In this document: one piece after another, positions 22,497 through 37,400 of the stretch
Numbering within the stretch: the first letter of the stretch is position 1
Layout: the number at the start of each line of letters is the position of its first letter
Source: Angiostrongylus vasorum
Taxonomy: Eukaryota > Nematoda > Chromadorea > Rhabditida > Metastrongylidae
Assembly (NCBI GenBank): GCA_018806985.1
Contig: JADANN010000192.1
Span: forward strand, 1,116,001 to 1,180,000
Direction of reading: 5' to 3'
DNA: 64,000 nucleotides
The notes under the pieces: model-generated
Told to the model about the DNA's origin: nothing
Database searches by the model: none
Seen by the model: only the letters and a program-made list of their open reading frames with translations
Made by a program: the position numbers and the translations under genes

Positions 22497-25400
22497 CATC
22501 GCTATTCGAAAATTTCTTCCAGCTAGTGTAACAATAGACCTTACAGAAAGATATTCATGGACATCAATGGATCCGGAAACGATCTTAAAGGTAAATCGTA
22601 ACTTGAGAAAGCTTTCTACCTAGCCTACAGTTATCATTGTGATTGGAGTTCACAAAATGCCCTGCCGTAAAAAAATTGAAGTTGTCAGTACAAAAAAAGT
22701 TAGCATTGTGATCCCGACTATAGCCTCATCTTAATTGGGTTCAATGCCGATTTGTTCTCTGCCGATCAATCCCGTTGACAAATGATTTCTGATGGCACTG
22801 CTAGACAAAAAAAAACTAGCTGAGAGAAAGGCGAAATGAAAGGTCCCGCATGGTGTGGTGGCCAATACGTTTGCGCCAGGAAAGGGTAATAACGGGTTTG
22901 ATTCCCAGCTTAGAGACCTGCGGTCCGGACTTTTAAAATATCTCAGCATCATTGTGAACGCATTTCACATAATACAGACCATGAAAAACTATTGTGGGCA
23001 GCAAATTAAAAAGTTAACGTATAATTAGCATACTGATCGTCTACGAATAGTGGTTGTTGTATTGCTTCCACTTCAATGACCTGTCTTTTTTCTCTTCAGG
23101 TGATGCTACCACCGCTCCTTTTTGAGGCTTCATTCAAAATCAATGCTCATATGTTTTTTGCTAAACTTCGCCTAATCGTTTCACTAACTACCATCGTCTA
23201 CTTTGAAACATTATTCATCGCTTCAGCACTTATGCTTCCAGTACTTGTTCAGACTCAAAAGTTTAAAATTTCAGCGGTAAAGTTTTTGAAATTTCTCTTT
23301 CTGTCGATGTTCAAAGATCTTTTAAAAAGCTCACTTTGTTGAGAAACATAGTGATCAGGACATTTACAGGACTTTAGTGCAGAGGAATGGGCGCGTGTGG
23401 CACAGTGGTCGGAGACGCCATGCAATACGCAAGTGGACTCTATTCCCGCGCCCATGGCCCACAAGCCTTCTATCCCTCCAGGGTCGGTAAACTGGTACCA
23501 AACTTGCTTGGGAGGATAGCAGCACTGCCTCAATACATCAGTAGGCCACCGAGAGGCCAGATCGTGAGGCCCATATACGCATTCAATCACCTCCAAACGA
23601 TGCTTAATGAAGTCGAATGCATGGCGCATCAGGGGACTGATCAACGTCGAGAGCTCCATCCTTTATCCTTTCTAATGAAGAGTTTTTTTTTCTGCTGTTG
23701 TTGTTCTTACAGCTTCTAATCTTTAGGTCTTGATCTTCGTCGCAATAATCGTTGCCACTGATCCAGTGGCAGTCGTCGCAATCCTGGAACAATACGGTGC
23801 TCCTCATCGCTTGAAAATTCTGATTGAAGGCGAATCGCTTCTTAATGACGGACTTGCCTTGACTACATATAGCACTCTTGTCAGTATAATCAAGGCATGT
23901 TGACGGTTTTTCTCCACCTAATCTTAGTTTACTAACTGGTGAGATAATAGAATGTTAACGAGAGCAGCACACTGAGAATAGAACAAGCACTCGTTTTTGG
24001 GAGGGCTTACGCTAAAAATAGCTGGCCACATGTAGATTGCTAGCTTAAACGACGCCTTTTTAACACTCTTTCACTCCTTAAATGTTCTTCTTTTAAGCTC
24101 GAATTGGGCGTTTCTGACCATATCAACATACCAGAACAGCTCTTCGTCCTCTTCCTGAACGTCGTCATCTCTCCAGTTATAGGTATTATCGCTGCAAAAA
24201 ACCGTCTCGTGGATCGTCTGCAGACTACGAGAGAATAAGAAACGACAGGTGTTCCACGTATTTCTTTACCAAACGCTGAAATTCTAGGGGTACCGAGAGA
24301 TCCTCTTAGCTGTGCCTTTTCCGTGGATCACTTAGATGGCAGCATTTTCAGGCATTCATTTTGGTGTCGGTGTACGGAGTATTCATGCTATGTGATAAGT
24401 GCTCTTGTTCACCTGCCCTTGGCCTGTGCACATTTGGAATTATGCTGAGTTCACATAGGTTTCTTATTGTAATTTATTTCACAGTTAATGACATATATAG
24501 GCCAGTAATGCAATATTCTCCGAAACGAAACAGAGAGAGAGACGAACGAAGGACTCGCATGGTGCGGTGGTGAACGCGTTAGCCTCCGGAAAGGGTAATA
24601 GCGTGTTCGGTCCCCACCGCAGACACCCGCGGTCCGGAGTTTTGCAAACATCTCAACATCATCATGGTTATATTTCGCACAATACTCTACGATTGAAAAA
24701 AAAAGATTAGGCATTAATGGAAAAAGTGACGAGAACCTGAGTTTACTTATCTGATCTCCACTTTAATATTTACTGATCAGTGGACGCTTACTGCTAATTG
24801 GAGTGAAAAAAATTCATTGCAGACGCCTTAATTAGGCTTCTGAAAAAAACCTTTGCACTTCCATCCTCTTAGTTTTTTTCTCTTATTCAACAGAGGGGCG
24901 TCTATAGCGCACTGGTTAGAGGTTCTCCCCTAATATAGAGTGGATTGATCTCTGGTTCGATCTCACCATCGGTCCGAATCAGCTTTCAATCCCTTCCTGA
25001 ATCGGCAACTTGTTACCGTATTAACCAGAGAAGGGAGAAAAAGTGACAAGTCAGTTGGCCACCGTAAGTCGTCCTATACGCTATACTCAGCCAATCCAAT
25101 CCTAATATCTTCGTGATTCTTGATGAAATCGGATGCATAGTGTGCCCACCCATCAGGAATTGGTCGTCGCCGAACGCTTTGTTCTTTGTCTATTTTATCC
25201 ATACTACAAACCTCATTTGTCCATCAATATTATTTCTAATCCTTCCATTTCTAGTCGCTAACTTCCAACTCGTTTTTTCCTGTCATTTTTATTTCTTCAC
25301 TCCCTATACGTTCTCGTCTTCAATCCTTGCTACCTTATCTTTTTCCCTATTTATTTGACTGCATCTTGTTAGACCACACTACCACTACTCCCTGACTCAC

Positions 25401-28400
25401 TTGCTCTTCATCACTTGTCTACCTTCTTCTTTTGATAGGGAAAAAATTCTTTTGAGTAATTCACATATCTGAGCTTCAAAAAAACAATCGCAAACAAATT
25501 CTTTACTGTTCTGATAATAGTCAAAATAGGGTTGATAGCGCACCAAGAACATCTAGGGTCACAGTACTTGGAGGCATGACCTTACCTGAGAATGCGCGTT
25601 CACTACTAGAATTGGGTCCAAGTTTTTCACCATCACAACCCATTTCTAATGCAAATCGCACGCAGCTTGTATGAACTTCAAGATCGACTCCGCTATAACG
25701 CTAAAAAAGAAACATTGAATAGAAACGAAAATGAAGAAATGGGGCTATTTCCACCTCCATTCCCCAGAGCGTCCTTCAAACAGCGAGACTCCAGTGTCGA
25801 AATTGATCCAATGTTTCGCATGTTTTCGGACAATGTTCTCAAAGCCCTTGTCCACTATCACGATAGAAAGTATATCTCTAACCTCACAGCTGCGCAAAAA
25901 TGTGGTATGCGAGAAATTAGAGAATTAATAAATTCAAAGATCATTACACTATCAGTTAGTGATAAAGGGGAGAGTTCGTAGTTATTCCACAGCAGGTAGA
26001 TGTTAAGATAACGGAGGAACATCTTAGTGATGTAATCCTTTATGGCCCATCGTCTGAAAAGGAATACAAAAGACAATACCAAAAATTAACAATGAATGGG
26101 TCACAGGCAGGCAAAGGCGGCAGGGCTTAAAACCATCCGTTATTTCGCATTTTAAAGTAGATCGACCAACTTGTCCCGTTTTACACTTACTTATTAAAAC
26201 ACATAAGTTAGTATCAGCTGATGATTTCGAGTCTACCAACCCACTCTCTTACAAGGTTAGACCCGTTATCAGCTGTGTAGACGGTCCAATGGAGAGAATA
26301 ACATGCTTTCTAGGCTGAATACTTAACCAACTGCTTAGCCATATTCCAGCTCACCTCACGAACACCCAAATGTTCCTAGAACGTCTACGTAAGGCGTCTC
26401 CTAACAACGCGTACGTGAAGGACTCATTCGACGTTTCCGCGCTTTACACCGACGTATCGAATGACTCCGCAATGCAAACACTCCACGAACTTCTTGTTGA
26501 ACATGAAGGAGGAATACAAATGCATGGCCTGTCCATTCATCAGCTTATGGCTCTCTTAAAGAAGTGCCTAAATTGCTCGATCTTCAGACGGTCTGGGAAG
26601 TAGTACACGCAAATGAGAGGGCTGGCAATAGGACAGCGGTTGGCACCAACTCTCGCCATTGCGTTCATGTCTGAAATAGAAGCCCCAGTTATCGATCTCC
26701 GGCCGCTACTCTATGCAGATATATAGATGATTGTTTTGTCATCTTCTCTACTCAGAAGGAGATGGACGAATGCTTTGAATTACTGAATGAGCAGTCTGAG
26801 TATATCAAATTCACACGGGAGAAACCGAAAGAGACCTGGCTTCCATTTCTTAACGTTCAAATCAATTTATCAAGTAGCGGTTACATGACAAAAATGGTAC
26901 CGAAAACCAAGTAAGAAAAACACCCTGGTTCATTTCCTCTCTTTCCACCCTCACACACAAAGGGGGTGCTTGTAAGAAACATGTTTCGAACAGCCATCTG
27001 TGTGTGCACAACCAGGGAACTAAAAGAGGAATCGCGCAACATCGCTCGGCAAATAGCCATCTCCAATGGCTACGAAGTAGTTACCGCACGAGGTAAGTTT
27101 AGAAAAAGAGCGACGCGCCAAAACGAAACACTTGGCCAAAAGAAAGTCCCGTTTATGTTGCCCTTTATTAGCGATGAAGTAAGCGCAGCTATAAAACGGT
27201 GCTTAAAAAGGGCAGGTCTAGAGGAATCGGTAGCGATAGTTGAAATACCACCGGCTACTCTACGTCGTCAGTTAGTTCGTAACCGCTTGTATGACCGTCT
27301 ATGCGAAACAACAAATTGCGTAATTTGCCCTTACGGCAGGGATGGTGATTGCATGAGTTCAAGTACTATATACCTGATCTCTAATAATAATTGCGGAGAT
27401 GAATATATTGGCGAAACGGGCAGACCTTTGTGTATCCGTATAAAAGAACACCTAGATGGCAAACGAAAAGCAAGACAAAGTAGCCTACCGCATAGGATAC
27501 AAAAAGCATAGCGGAGACAATTTTGAAGTTAAATTCAATATCCTCGCACAGGAGACTAAAACACCAACGCGCAAGCTTCTTGAGGCTTTTTGGATAAATA
27601 CCAAAAACCCCACAATGAATAGCAGGGATAAATCCCCCATAGGTCACACGCAACCTGGCCCCGTATCTTCGAATCAATTTCTGATGTGGGGTGGTGCAGT
27701 CATCAACCATATGCGACTATAATCAGCTGTTCTAATCTTCTTCATTGGAAGTCACGAAAAAAGCGGCTCTGAAGAAGGCGATACTGCCGAAACGTCAGCT
27801 ACTGTTGTATTGTATTGTGTTTTCTATGCAAGTAAATGTATGCTGTATAATAACCTCGCGATTGTTGAACAAGAAAACGACGCTTCTTCTTTTGTTCCAG
27901 TACAATCCCTACATTTTCGTTCATTCCTAAAATTCCGTTCTAATCCGATTTGTAAAATTCAAACTAGTGATGCCCAGACAGGGCACTAAATCAGGAGCCG
28001 TATAACGAAAAAACGTAAGCTCAAGTCTTTTCAGTAGAGGGTGAAACGCATGAGAAATCTTCTAAGAATTCCAGTATTTTCTTTCTAACATGAAGGCTAC
28101 AAACGCGAGTTATGTGAGTGATCGACAACAGTGCCGAAGAAAGCGGGCAGATTAGATTTTTACAAAAACGAAAGACGTTATTTACTGTCGACCATATACT
28201 GAATTACCTTTATCTGATTGGTTGGACTGCAGTATTTTTTCAGGGAAGCAATAGCACCAGAGACATCTGAAGTGGCGTTAGAACTATGGGCAACTATGGG
28301 CTACTGGGCGAATAACGTAATATTCATATTTGCCGGCTTTTTTGTCGGTATCGAAATGTTTCCGAACACAGCTTACCACCAGGTTATCTTTCCGAGATGT

Positions 28401-31400
28401 GTCTGCGAGTCATAAATCCCTTCGTAGAAGCATCGCACTTTAGCTGCAAGGCTCTGGCTATTTGGAAGTCGACATTGAAGATATGATGACTTTTATCGAA
28501 GGACTTCTGCTTGCACCTATACCACTGTTTGCCAGAATCGCCTCAGTGTACATCTTTTACAAGGTATCAGGCAACTTCACTGTTTCTACAGCCACGTGCG
28601 CGCCTCTTGGGCCTTACTTTCTGAAAAGATGGCGATTTTTCGACAGCGTTTAAAGATATGAAGTGAATTAGTGCCGTTTGAATACTTATTACCTTCTGAT
28701 CAGCATGAAGGATGGAAAGCAAAAAAAGTGTGCTGAATGGCGTCCTGGCAATAGTAAAGCAGAATGCTACTGAATAAAGTGGTGGGCGAAAGTCCCCCAC
28801 GAAAGTGCGTGGGAAGGAAGGCCTGTTTTAGGCTTAAAAAATTGTGTGCACCTACTTTTACAGAGCAACTCTCTAAATATGAGACATGTCATCGAATTCA
28901 GCTAAACAGCTCTGTGAAACTTTTTTCCTTGAGCTACGACAAAAGAAAAGATAAAACAAAGGAACTGCACAGCTTCGATCACGAGCCTAGAATCTGACAA
29001 CAACTGACTCATTGCAACAGTTAAACACTACAGTCGCTTACAGTACTACGGTATTATTTCTAAACAACCACTTCCTCCAAGAGCAGATTTCACAATACTC
29101 GCCTATTCCGGTCTACGAGGAGCTCTTGGTCTGATTTTGGCTATGGAGCTGCATAATAAAGTAAGCTTTTTTTCTGCTTTACTGAAGCTGAATTTGCTGA
29201 AGTTTTCGTTGTTTCAGATTGCTGTCGAGATGACCAAGAAGATTTTGCTGCTAACGTGCTCCACCACTTTTGCTTGCCTCGTGTTTCAGGTGCAGTTACA
29301 AAAAAATAATAGACATTCTTGCTTATTGGAAAACCGGCTACTTAGCTATTTTAAACTGATAAAAGATAAAAGGATAAAGCTCTCGACATTGATCTATCCC
29401 TGAGGGATGCGCCATGCATTCGACTTCATTAAGTATCGCTGGAGGTGATTGAATGCATGTCTAGCCTTTACAATGACTTTCGGTGACCTGCCGATGTATC
29501 GAGCTAGTCCTGCTATCTTCCCAGGCAAATCTTGCACCAATTTTCCGACCCAGGAGGGATGGAAGGCTTGGTGATCACTGGCGCGGGGACGCATCCCATG
29601 TGTGCGTCGCAGGACACTTCCGACCACTGCGCCACACGCGCCACTTGAAATTGATACGGTAAAATACTATGTTAGTCCAAAGTTAGTCTTTGTATTTCTG
29701 TTTAGGGCATGACTTTCTCCAGCTTGGCAACGAAGGAGGGTTCCACGAAACGTTCCAAGTATGTGAGGGACACCTGTGTGCGTCTTTGTCGTTTTCTTGA
29801 CGTCAAAGTGAGTGGCTGATTTGTGCTTATGTACTTCTAATACCTGCCTAACACATTTGTTATTCATTCCGTACTCAGCGACATACATAACACACCTACA
29901 GGCTCACTCACAGACCTACATGCACATATACACGCCTGCACACTGCACACATGTGTGCATACGCACTAGCGTACATACATACACACATACATACATACAT
30001 ACATACATACATACATACATACATACATACATACATACATACATACATACATACATACATACATACATACATACATGCATACATACATACATACATACAT
30101 ACATACATACATACATACATACATACATACATACATACATACATACATACATACATACATACATACATACATACATACATACATACATACATACGTACAT
30201 ACATACATACGTACATACGTGCATACATGCATACATACATACATACATACACACATACATGCATGCATACATACATACACTGACACGTGCACGCATGTAT
30301 CCGTGTTCTTCTAAATTAAACTTCTCAACATAAGGAGTGGTAGAAATCCATGCATATGAACGGAATCATCAAGGAACTCCATTCAGATTCGCGAAGCACT
30401 AAACGTGATGCGGCTGAACCGCAGCAGATATCTCGTCGGAACAAACTGGCATGTCGTCAAGAAGCAGACAACCGACTGTCTTAAAAAGCATGAGGCACAA
30501 ATGGAGAATGAGATGGTACTAGTTCTTGTTATATTTAACCAATTTCAGTGTCTTTTTTCATAACTTGGTTTGCCTGAAATTGAACGACAGATTTTACGTC
30601 GCCACTTTGAAAAGTTAGGATTGAGCTAGGCTAAAACATTCGAGTTCACATATTTTAGCCACCAGAATGCAAGTTTATGTACTCCGATAGGACAGAATTC
30701 CAACGACGTTCTTTGTCATGTGTCTTCGTTTCTTCAATACGAACCCTTAAAAACCATCTGAGTTTTATGCACCTCCCATGTCGTCCTTTGACGACATTTC
30801 AAGATGCTACCGTTGCTTTATATCCAAGTATAAGAGCTATAAGTCATGCGTCGTGATTTTCATGCTTTCAGAACATCACTTAAATCTGCTTAAATCAGTC
30901 TAATACGTATTATAAAAAAAGAACTAAATAGCAAACTATTAAGAAACAAGCTTTAAAGTGTGGTGGAGCAGCAAGTCTACCGTAACAATGTCAGTAATGA
31001 ATATTTAATAAAAAAATACACTCGACAGATTTATGATGAAAAAAGTGTTGCGCCATTTTTGCACAGGCCTAATAAATCGGTTTTCTCGAACTACTGTTAG
31101 AGAGTGACACGTTATCCAAGTGCCATGAAAGACCTTGGAGAAATACAGCATGGTTTATTGAACACTAGTATCTAAGAGCAACCAAACAGGCTGCAAGCCA
31201 GCTCCATTTCCTTTGTAGGTTCAAATCTCCGCGGAAATGAATCTGTTGCGAAATCTCAGTGAGGATGCCCACGACTGGGGGCCATAAAAAAACGAAATTT
31301 GCTGGTTTTATTCTTGGTCTGGAAACAACAGCTAAGAAATTAATCTACTCAATTAATCTTCTTAATAACGCACTTTCACTGGCCCACGTTTAGTTGACGT

Positions 31401-34400
31401 ATTTTCCATCCACAGGGCAACTTCTCGAAATCACCAGCTTCACCTTTCCATTTATTGGCAAGATCGATAAATATTTTTCTACATATCTATATATTATCAA
31501 GAGCAATTCATACATCAAATGTCAAATTTAAGTCAAAGAGGGCGCGGAAACAAAGACACTTTTAGAAACTACTAATATACTCCTCCATTCTGGTTCACCA
31601 CTTCATTGTGTGCCGTGGAGGTGCTTCTGGGTCCCCCATGAAGGACTTCTGGGTCCCCATGAAGGATGTTTACGGACTTTTGAACCATAACCTCTTCACA
31701 CAAGCTGAAAAGAACTTCGAAATTTCAAATTGAAAACCTTATTAGGTGCAACTGTGAGACCGACTTGGGAAAACTTTAATCTCGAGATGGGAAACCTCTC
31801 TACAATGTAGACGACAGGCTAGTGTATATGGTGACATACTGAAAATGACTCAGAAAGATTTTTTTCAGAACTCGCACTTTTCATGGGTTCCTTTAGGAAA
31901 AGGAAGAAAGTCGTACTACACCAGCAATATAGCCTTTAAATGGAAATCGTGTTAGGGGTGTACGACTGGGCTCACGAATAAGTTTCATTAATGTTAACAT
32001 GTTTCAGATGCAACAACAGGACGACACTGCACTTGAGGGAAATCATTGGTCCTGCTAGCAAGGAGAGGTTGCAGCATGGAGATGTTGTGGACGCTCGCAC
32101 CGGCTATTATGGAATACTTTTGGCGCGAGTTAGAACTATCTGAGCATCCCAACTATTTTCGATAGAAGTTGTCATATTTGGGAACAATGACGCTACAGTT
32201 GATTTACTATGATGTAACGAAACCGCCTAAGAAAAAAAGAAAATGAATAATTTACATTGTCATTTCGAGTACAGCTTCAGCTTAATTGTGTTCAATGCCG
32301 ACTTATGCTTTCCAGATCAATCCCTTTGACAGGTGATTGCTGATGGTACTGGTAGAAACAAAACTAGCTGAGGCACAGGCGAAACGAAAGGCCTGCACAA
32401 TGTGATGGCCCCGGGGAAAGGGTAAAAGCTTGTTCGATCCCCACCACAGACACCTGCATTTCGGAGTTTTGAAAATACATCAACATCGTTGCGGATGGAT
32501 GTCACATAATACCCTGCTGTGAAAAATTATGGTATGCAGTAAATAAAATTTAACAGAATGAACAATGTTGCAGTGAAAGTAGAAATATTGCTATGTTAAC
32601 ACAAGGGAGACCTACGTCAACAAGATGTTTATGTACATGTTTTCTAAAATTGCGATTATTCCCTGATTCAGGTTCACGACTCGTGGGCGCGTGGGGCGAT
32701 TAGCGGTTGCACTGCACATATCGTCATCTCAATTCTGGAGCACGGTATCGACGAAGGTCAGATCACAGCCGACGACATCGAGCACTATCTAGCTGCTATT
32801 GACTTTAATTGCTTCGAAAGGGTGATGTTCAGGATTTCCGAAGGATTATTTGTGAGTGAGCGTTTCTTCAAGAGTTAGGGACATTTGTTGTTAAAATGTT
32901 CACTAAAGTAACATTTCCCGGCTTTATAACTGTTTATTATCTATTTTTATCAATTTAAGGATTGATACCGGATTACTGTACTAAATGTCCCACTCTGGCG
33001 TTGAAGAACGAAAGATTATGCGTTCATGAAACAGTGGTCTTTGTTTTAGCTCTGGATTTGTCACGATACGTGGCTGAATCGTTTTGCTGAAATTGGCAAC
33101 TGTCCACTTGTGTCGTTAGTGAAGACCGACGACATCCATTACGCTTCTTCGAGACCGTTTGAAAAGTTAGTAAAGGCTTTTAAGATAGAGCGGTAAAATT
33201 TCTTCCAGCTATTTTAGAATAACCTTTTTCCTCAAATGCGAAGTGGCTTCTTCAATAATTTACGAATGAAAACTAATCGATGACATCGCCTTCTGAGAAA
33301 TATAAAGTCTACGTATTTCATAACAATGCAGTAACTAAGATGCTTTAAAAACAAGTATAAAAAATAAACCCTTCTGCGTTGGTCAATCCCTGAGGATGCA
33401 CCACGATTTCGACTTCATTTATGGCACCGTAGTGAGACTGAATGCATGTTTTCCCAATGTCTACAAGGGCCTGCGGTAGTCTAACACTATATCAAGCCAC
33501 TGTTTTTGTCATTCTGCTGTCGATCTCTCTTCTCCAGAGAAAGAGGTCCTCCGGAGCACAGGAGTATTGAACTAACAATGAAGTTCATCGTAAGGTGCCT
33601 ACAACCACTGCGCTATAAGTCTCCTTGTAGGACATTACAAACTTAAAAAATATCACTCCAGGAAGGAATTTAATTGGAGAAACATTTAAAAATCTCCTAT
33701 TGCAGGTGGTGGATATTTGCCACGGAAATCATGTGTTTCTACTGTGTATTCCTTGCTTATGTGAATTTTGATGATGTCAGTTCGATATTACCGTGGTCAA
33801 TTGCTGTCGTACTACATTTTCTCTCTCTACCACATATTTAGGCCGGTGACGTCACTCGGGCTGTGATCTACTTATTCCTAATGGTGATCTGGATTATGAA
33901 TGTGGTTGAAACGCTGTATATTATTCACACTGACAAAAACGATAGTAAATCAGCAAGTGGAAATGTGGTAGTCCTTTTTGCTACCAACTTCATCGAACAG
34001 TTGTTGTTTTGGAATCTCAAAACCGTAACATGTATTTAAAATTTAAAAAACGCCCTAAACATGGCGAATTTTTTATTAAAAAGAAGCACTGTTGACCAAC
34101 AACCGTAACCGAGCCAACTTTCACAGAGACAACGTGATTTTTTCGGACGAGTTTATTCCACCTCGCTTCAATTGTATTGTACGAATTCATGCTATAAAAT
34201 GTTATAGCTGAACACCTGGATCGTTAGTACGATTGTACGGTCTGCTTACCTCAATTTTGTTTACTGCCTATTTTTTTTCATGGCAGGGGTATATCTCAGC
34301 ATGATTGTCGTCGTTCTTCACATAATACCCTGCCATGGAGAAAAAAATTAATGGACAGCAGGTCAATCCCGCTCAATGGTATTTCCTGACAACACCGTTA

Positions 34401-37400
34401 GGGTAGGGAACTGGCCCAGAGAAAGTCAAAGCTGAGGCCTCGGTGGTGCAGTGGATAACAGGTGAGCCCCCCGAAAAGGATAATCGCGAGTTCGAAGCTC
34501 TGTTTCCGTGCAGATCATATCTGAGCAACATTCTCAACTTGTCTAGTGTTCAGAACGGATGGTGAGTGTTATACGAACTTTGAGGATAACTCGTCCAACT
34601 TACTAAGTGCGAATAATAATTTGCAAAGAAAGAGAACTCATGGGAATTTATGTATTATCACTCAACATTTAGACTTCTTTTCTTTGCAACCATGGATCAA
34701 AAAATATTTACGCGGCGACTACTAGAGTTATTTTAACAGTTTTTCTATTTTTTTTGTTCGTTTATGTTAGAATCCAATGACAATAGTGGTGACCTTCTTT
34801 AAAGAATCTGAGAAATCCAGAAATCTAAACCGATTTAGGATAAGAAATCCAGAAATCGACAACATTCGCGTTTTTTTCGGACGTTTAGACTTCAAGAAAA
34901 CTGTGCCAGAATTTCTTACATGCTTCATGATCACGATAGCATATCTGCTCAGTGTTTTCATATTAAATAAAGGATTCTGCATAAAAGGAACAGAATTCAA
35001 TAGCGGTAACGGTTTTCTTCTTTTCGTTATCAGAAAAATATCTTTGATAGCAGTTCATCATGAAAAACTCCTATGAAAAAGACCGTAGAATAATTTCTAG
35101 AAGTCTGTGGTGTCCAATTATAATACTGTATTGTCAACGCAGAAGGACATGAGTAGCATAGTGGTTAGAGGTCCCATGCTATGGCTTCGATCACGTACCC
35201 CATACTCACAAAGCCTTTCACTCCTCCATGGTCAGCAAATTGGTACCAGACCTATCTGGGAGGATAAGCATCCTGACTCGATACATCGACCGGCCACTGC
35301 GAATACTGTTTAGGGCGGTTATGCATTCAATCCCCTGTAACGATGCTTAATGAAGTCGAATGCATGATGCAACCCCTGACGGATTGATCAGTGCTGAGAG
35401 CCTTATCTTCATCCTTATCCTTTGAACACTGATCACTAGTTTCTAACAATTCTCGAATTTTCCTCCCTGATTTCTAACGAATACTGATTTTTGGCTTAGC
35501 AATGTTTCTCAACAAGGTATGTGTATTTTGACGAAATAGAAAATTGTTTCCATTTCAGCTCAATGTCGTTGTTTGAGGATTACTACGTTTATTCTTGTTG
35601 TGATTTGTACACTTTATAAACTGACCCGAATGACTCCACTTCTGGTTATAATGCTACGGGAACGAAGTGTTGAAATGAGGGTCTGCCACTTTTTCAGTTT
35701 CTCTTTCTGTGCTTTTTACTTGGATTTTTTCCAATTTCTAAATGTTCACATTTGTTATTCGGGTAAAGAAAAGTTGAAACTGTTCTCAACAATCTTCTAC
35801 GAGCTTCGTCGTTATCGTGAGTCGCGCGCTTTCTGAAGGTTTGACCGTTTCGGAGAGCTTCGCTTTGAATCTCCTCGTTCATGTTCACTAATTCTTTGAA
35901 TTCAAGAACCTGAAGAAGTCAATCTTACGTTGACCGACGCCGCAACACTTGCATCATTCTTGGCATGTATCTGCGTTTTTAATCTTAACACTTCTGTCCT
36001 CTTCTCTTGCCACCTTCTTCAGCTCTAGCTCAACTCTTGTTCTGTATGGTCGACCGTTTTGATTCCTCGACTTTCGCGATAAATGCGAAGCACGCCCTTG
36101 TGGTGGACGCCGCTTGAAGTGGATGTCCATCCAGGCCAATTCATTTTTTTTTGGACACCACCTTCATTACTACCTGAAGAAAGTATCATGAGGTTATGAG
36201 AAGCCTTCTCCTTATTTTTTCACGATCTTCCCACTCTATAGCATAATAGCTCGGAATAAAGCCTTCCAGGTCAAAATCTGACGAGTTTTGTTCAGAAGGC
36301 ATTACTGATAGTGGCTTTGTCTCTTTGGGGTCATTTCATTGTAATAGAATGTTGAGATTTTGAATGTGCACTTTTTATGTTGTTTTTGGGGATATTCTTG
36401 GGCATTAAATGCCTAGGACGGGTTTCAGTTTCAACATGAATCGGCGTTGCTAAGATCGGTGTCAATGGATTAGAAAGGCTCTATGCGTACGTTATGCGGA
36501 AATTTGCTTTATGACGGTGTTGAAAAGAGAGTTTTCCTTGTTTGTTTGTATAATTGGCCTTCACAGAGAATGTTGTTGATCGTTGTGATGGTGAGAAAAG
36601 TGATCAATTTTGGCATTCTTTGAAACGAGCAGATGATCCGAACTTGTTTGTGTTTTTAGCCATCCCACCTCTAGTGGTTCATTCGCTATTGCAGAGCTCC
36701 TCGGTGATTTCCCTTCCACATCTGGCGTATGTTATCCGATACTTTATGGCGTAAAGTTAATAGTGGGGCGTGTGTGGTGCAGCGGTCGGAGGCGCCCCTG
36801 CGATACACACATAGATCAATCCCCGCCCCCATGGCTCACCAAGCATTCCATCTCTTCGGGGGCGGGAAATTGATGCCAGACTTGTCTGGGAGGATACCAG
36901 CACTGGCTCGATACGTCGGCAGACCACCGCGAGTCATTATAAAGGCCAGATATGCATTTAACCGCCTCCAACGATACTGGCGCATCCTCCAGGGATTGAT
37001 CAACGCCGAGAGCTTTCTCCTTTTTTAAATTAATAGTCATGACATTCTTCTACTTTCAATTAGGTTTCGAATACCTCTAAGTGGTGACTATGTTGGAATC
37101 TTTCTGTAGGCTAACGAGAATAAGCAAAGTGAAAGAGGGTCAGGTTAATGATGATTTTTGGTCTATTTTTTTCGAAGATCTCTTGTTTGATAGTTCCACT
37201 CTAAGGTCTGAGTGTTTATTTAAATTCATTTGATTCTCCATGGGGTAATAATAGCACCTCGTTAGTAAGACGCTTAAGAAAGTTCTTAACTATTGTTGTG
37301 AAAGTTTTCTCTAAGTGGACAAATGGCTTTCAGACTTCACCTTTGCAGTGTTCAGTGGAAAGAATCTCTTATCTGAGCATTTTGATCTTCTATTTTTTTA

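Larger units (their letters stand above)
22497..29289 (+). other. exchanger (transport) domain exons of the SLC9C-like gene
   Basis: Nine exons give the CPA1 exchanger core. In order: IRKFLPASVTIDL with SMDPETIL; MLPPLLFEASFKI and a membrane helix; ATDPVAVVAIL and LIEGESLLNDG, whose Asn-Asp pair marks electroneutral exchangers; FLNVVISPVIG; SVYGVFMLCDK with SPALGLCTFGIMLSSH; WANNVIFIFAGFFVGIEMF; an amphipathic loop; SGLRGALGLILAMELHNK; and ILLLTCSTTFACLVFQ. The join 24458 to 28244 (AG|G) skips a 3.8-kb intron holding a Penelope-like element and two SINEs. The exon ending at 23894 uses a GC donor (AAG|GCATGT). Key transport residues are intact, so the domain looks functional. Confidence 0.85.
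29706..33967 (+). other. post-exchanger linker and first voltage-sensor-like helices
   Basis: After the exchanger come charged linker exons: GMTFSSLATKEGSTKRSKYV, IREALNVMRLNRSRYLVGTN, TGYYGILLAR, then VHDSWARGAISGCTAHIVI with an acidic ADDIEHYLAAIDF segment. Two hydrophobic helices follow, WWIFATEIMCFYCVFLAYVN (33706-33775) and VIYLFLMVIWIMNVVETLY (33842-33967). Their place and spacing fit S1 and S2 of the SLC9C voltage sensor. All joins here agree in phase except one missing exon between 30515 and 32008. The S4 helix with its arginine ladder was not found with confidence. Confidence 0.7.

Noticed and set aside
25113..25358. Hydrophobic 81-codon frame as an exchanger helix
   Set aside because: It starts inside a SINE tail and continues in T-rich low-complexity sequence; the true exon is at 24352-24458.
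29812..30333. Long open frames on both strands (up to 173 codons)
   Set aside because: They are translations of the (ACAT)n microsatellite and repeat HTYI or MYVC without any other sequence.
34777..35076. 99-codon plus-strand frame as voltage-sensor exon
   Set aside because: It has charged and hydrophobic parts, but the opposite strand is also open for most of it and neither border gives a phase that fits the exchanger exons.
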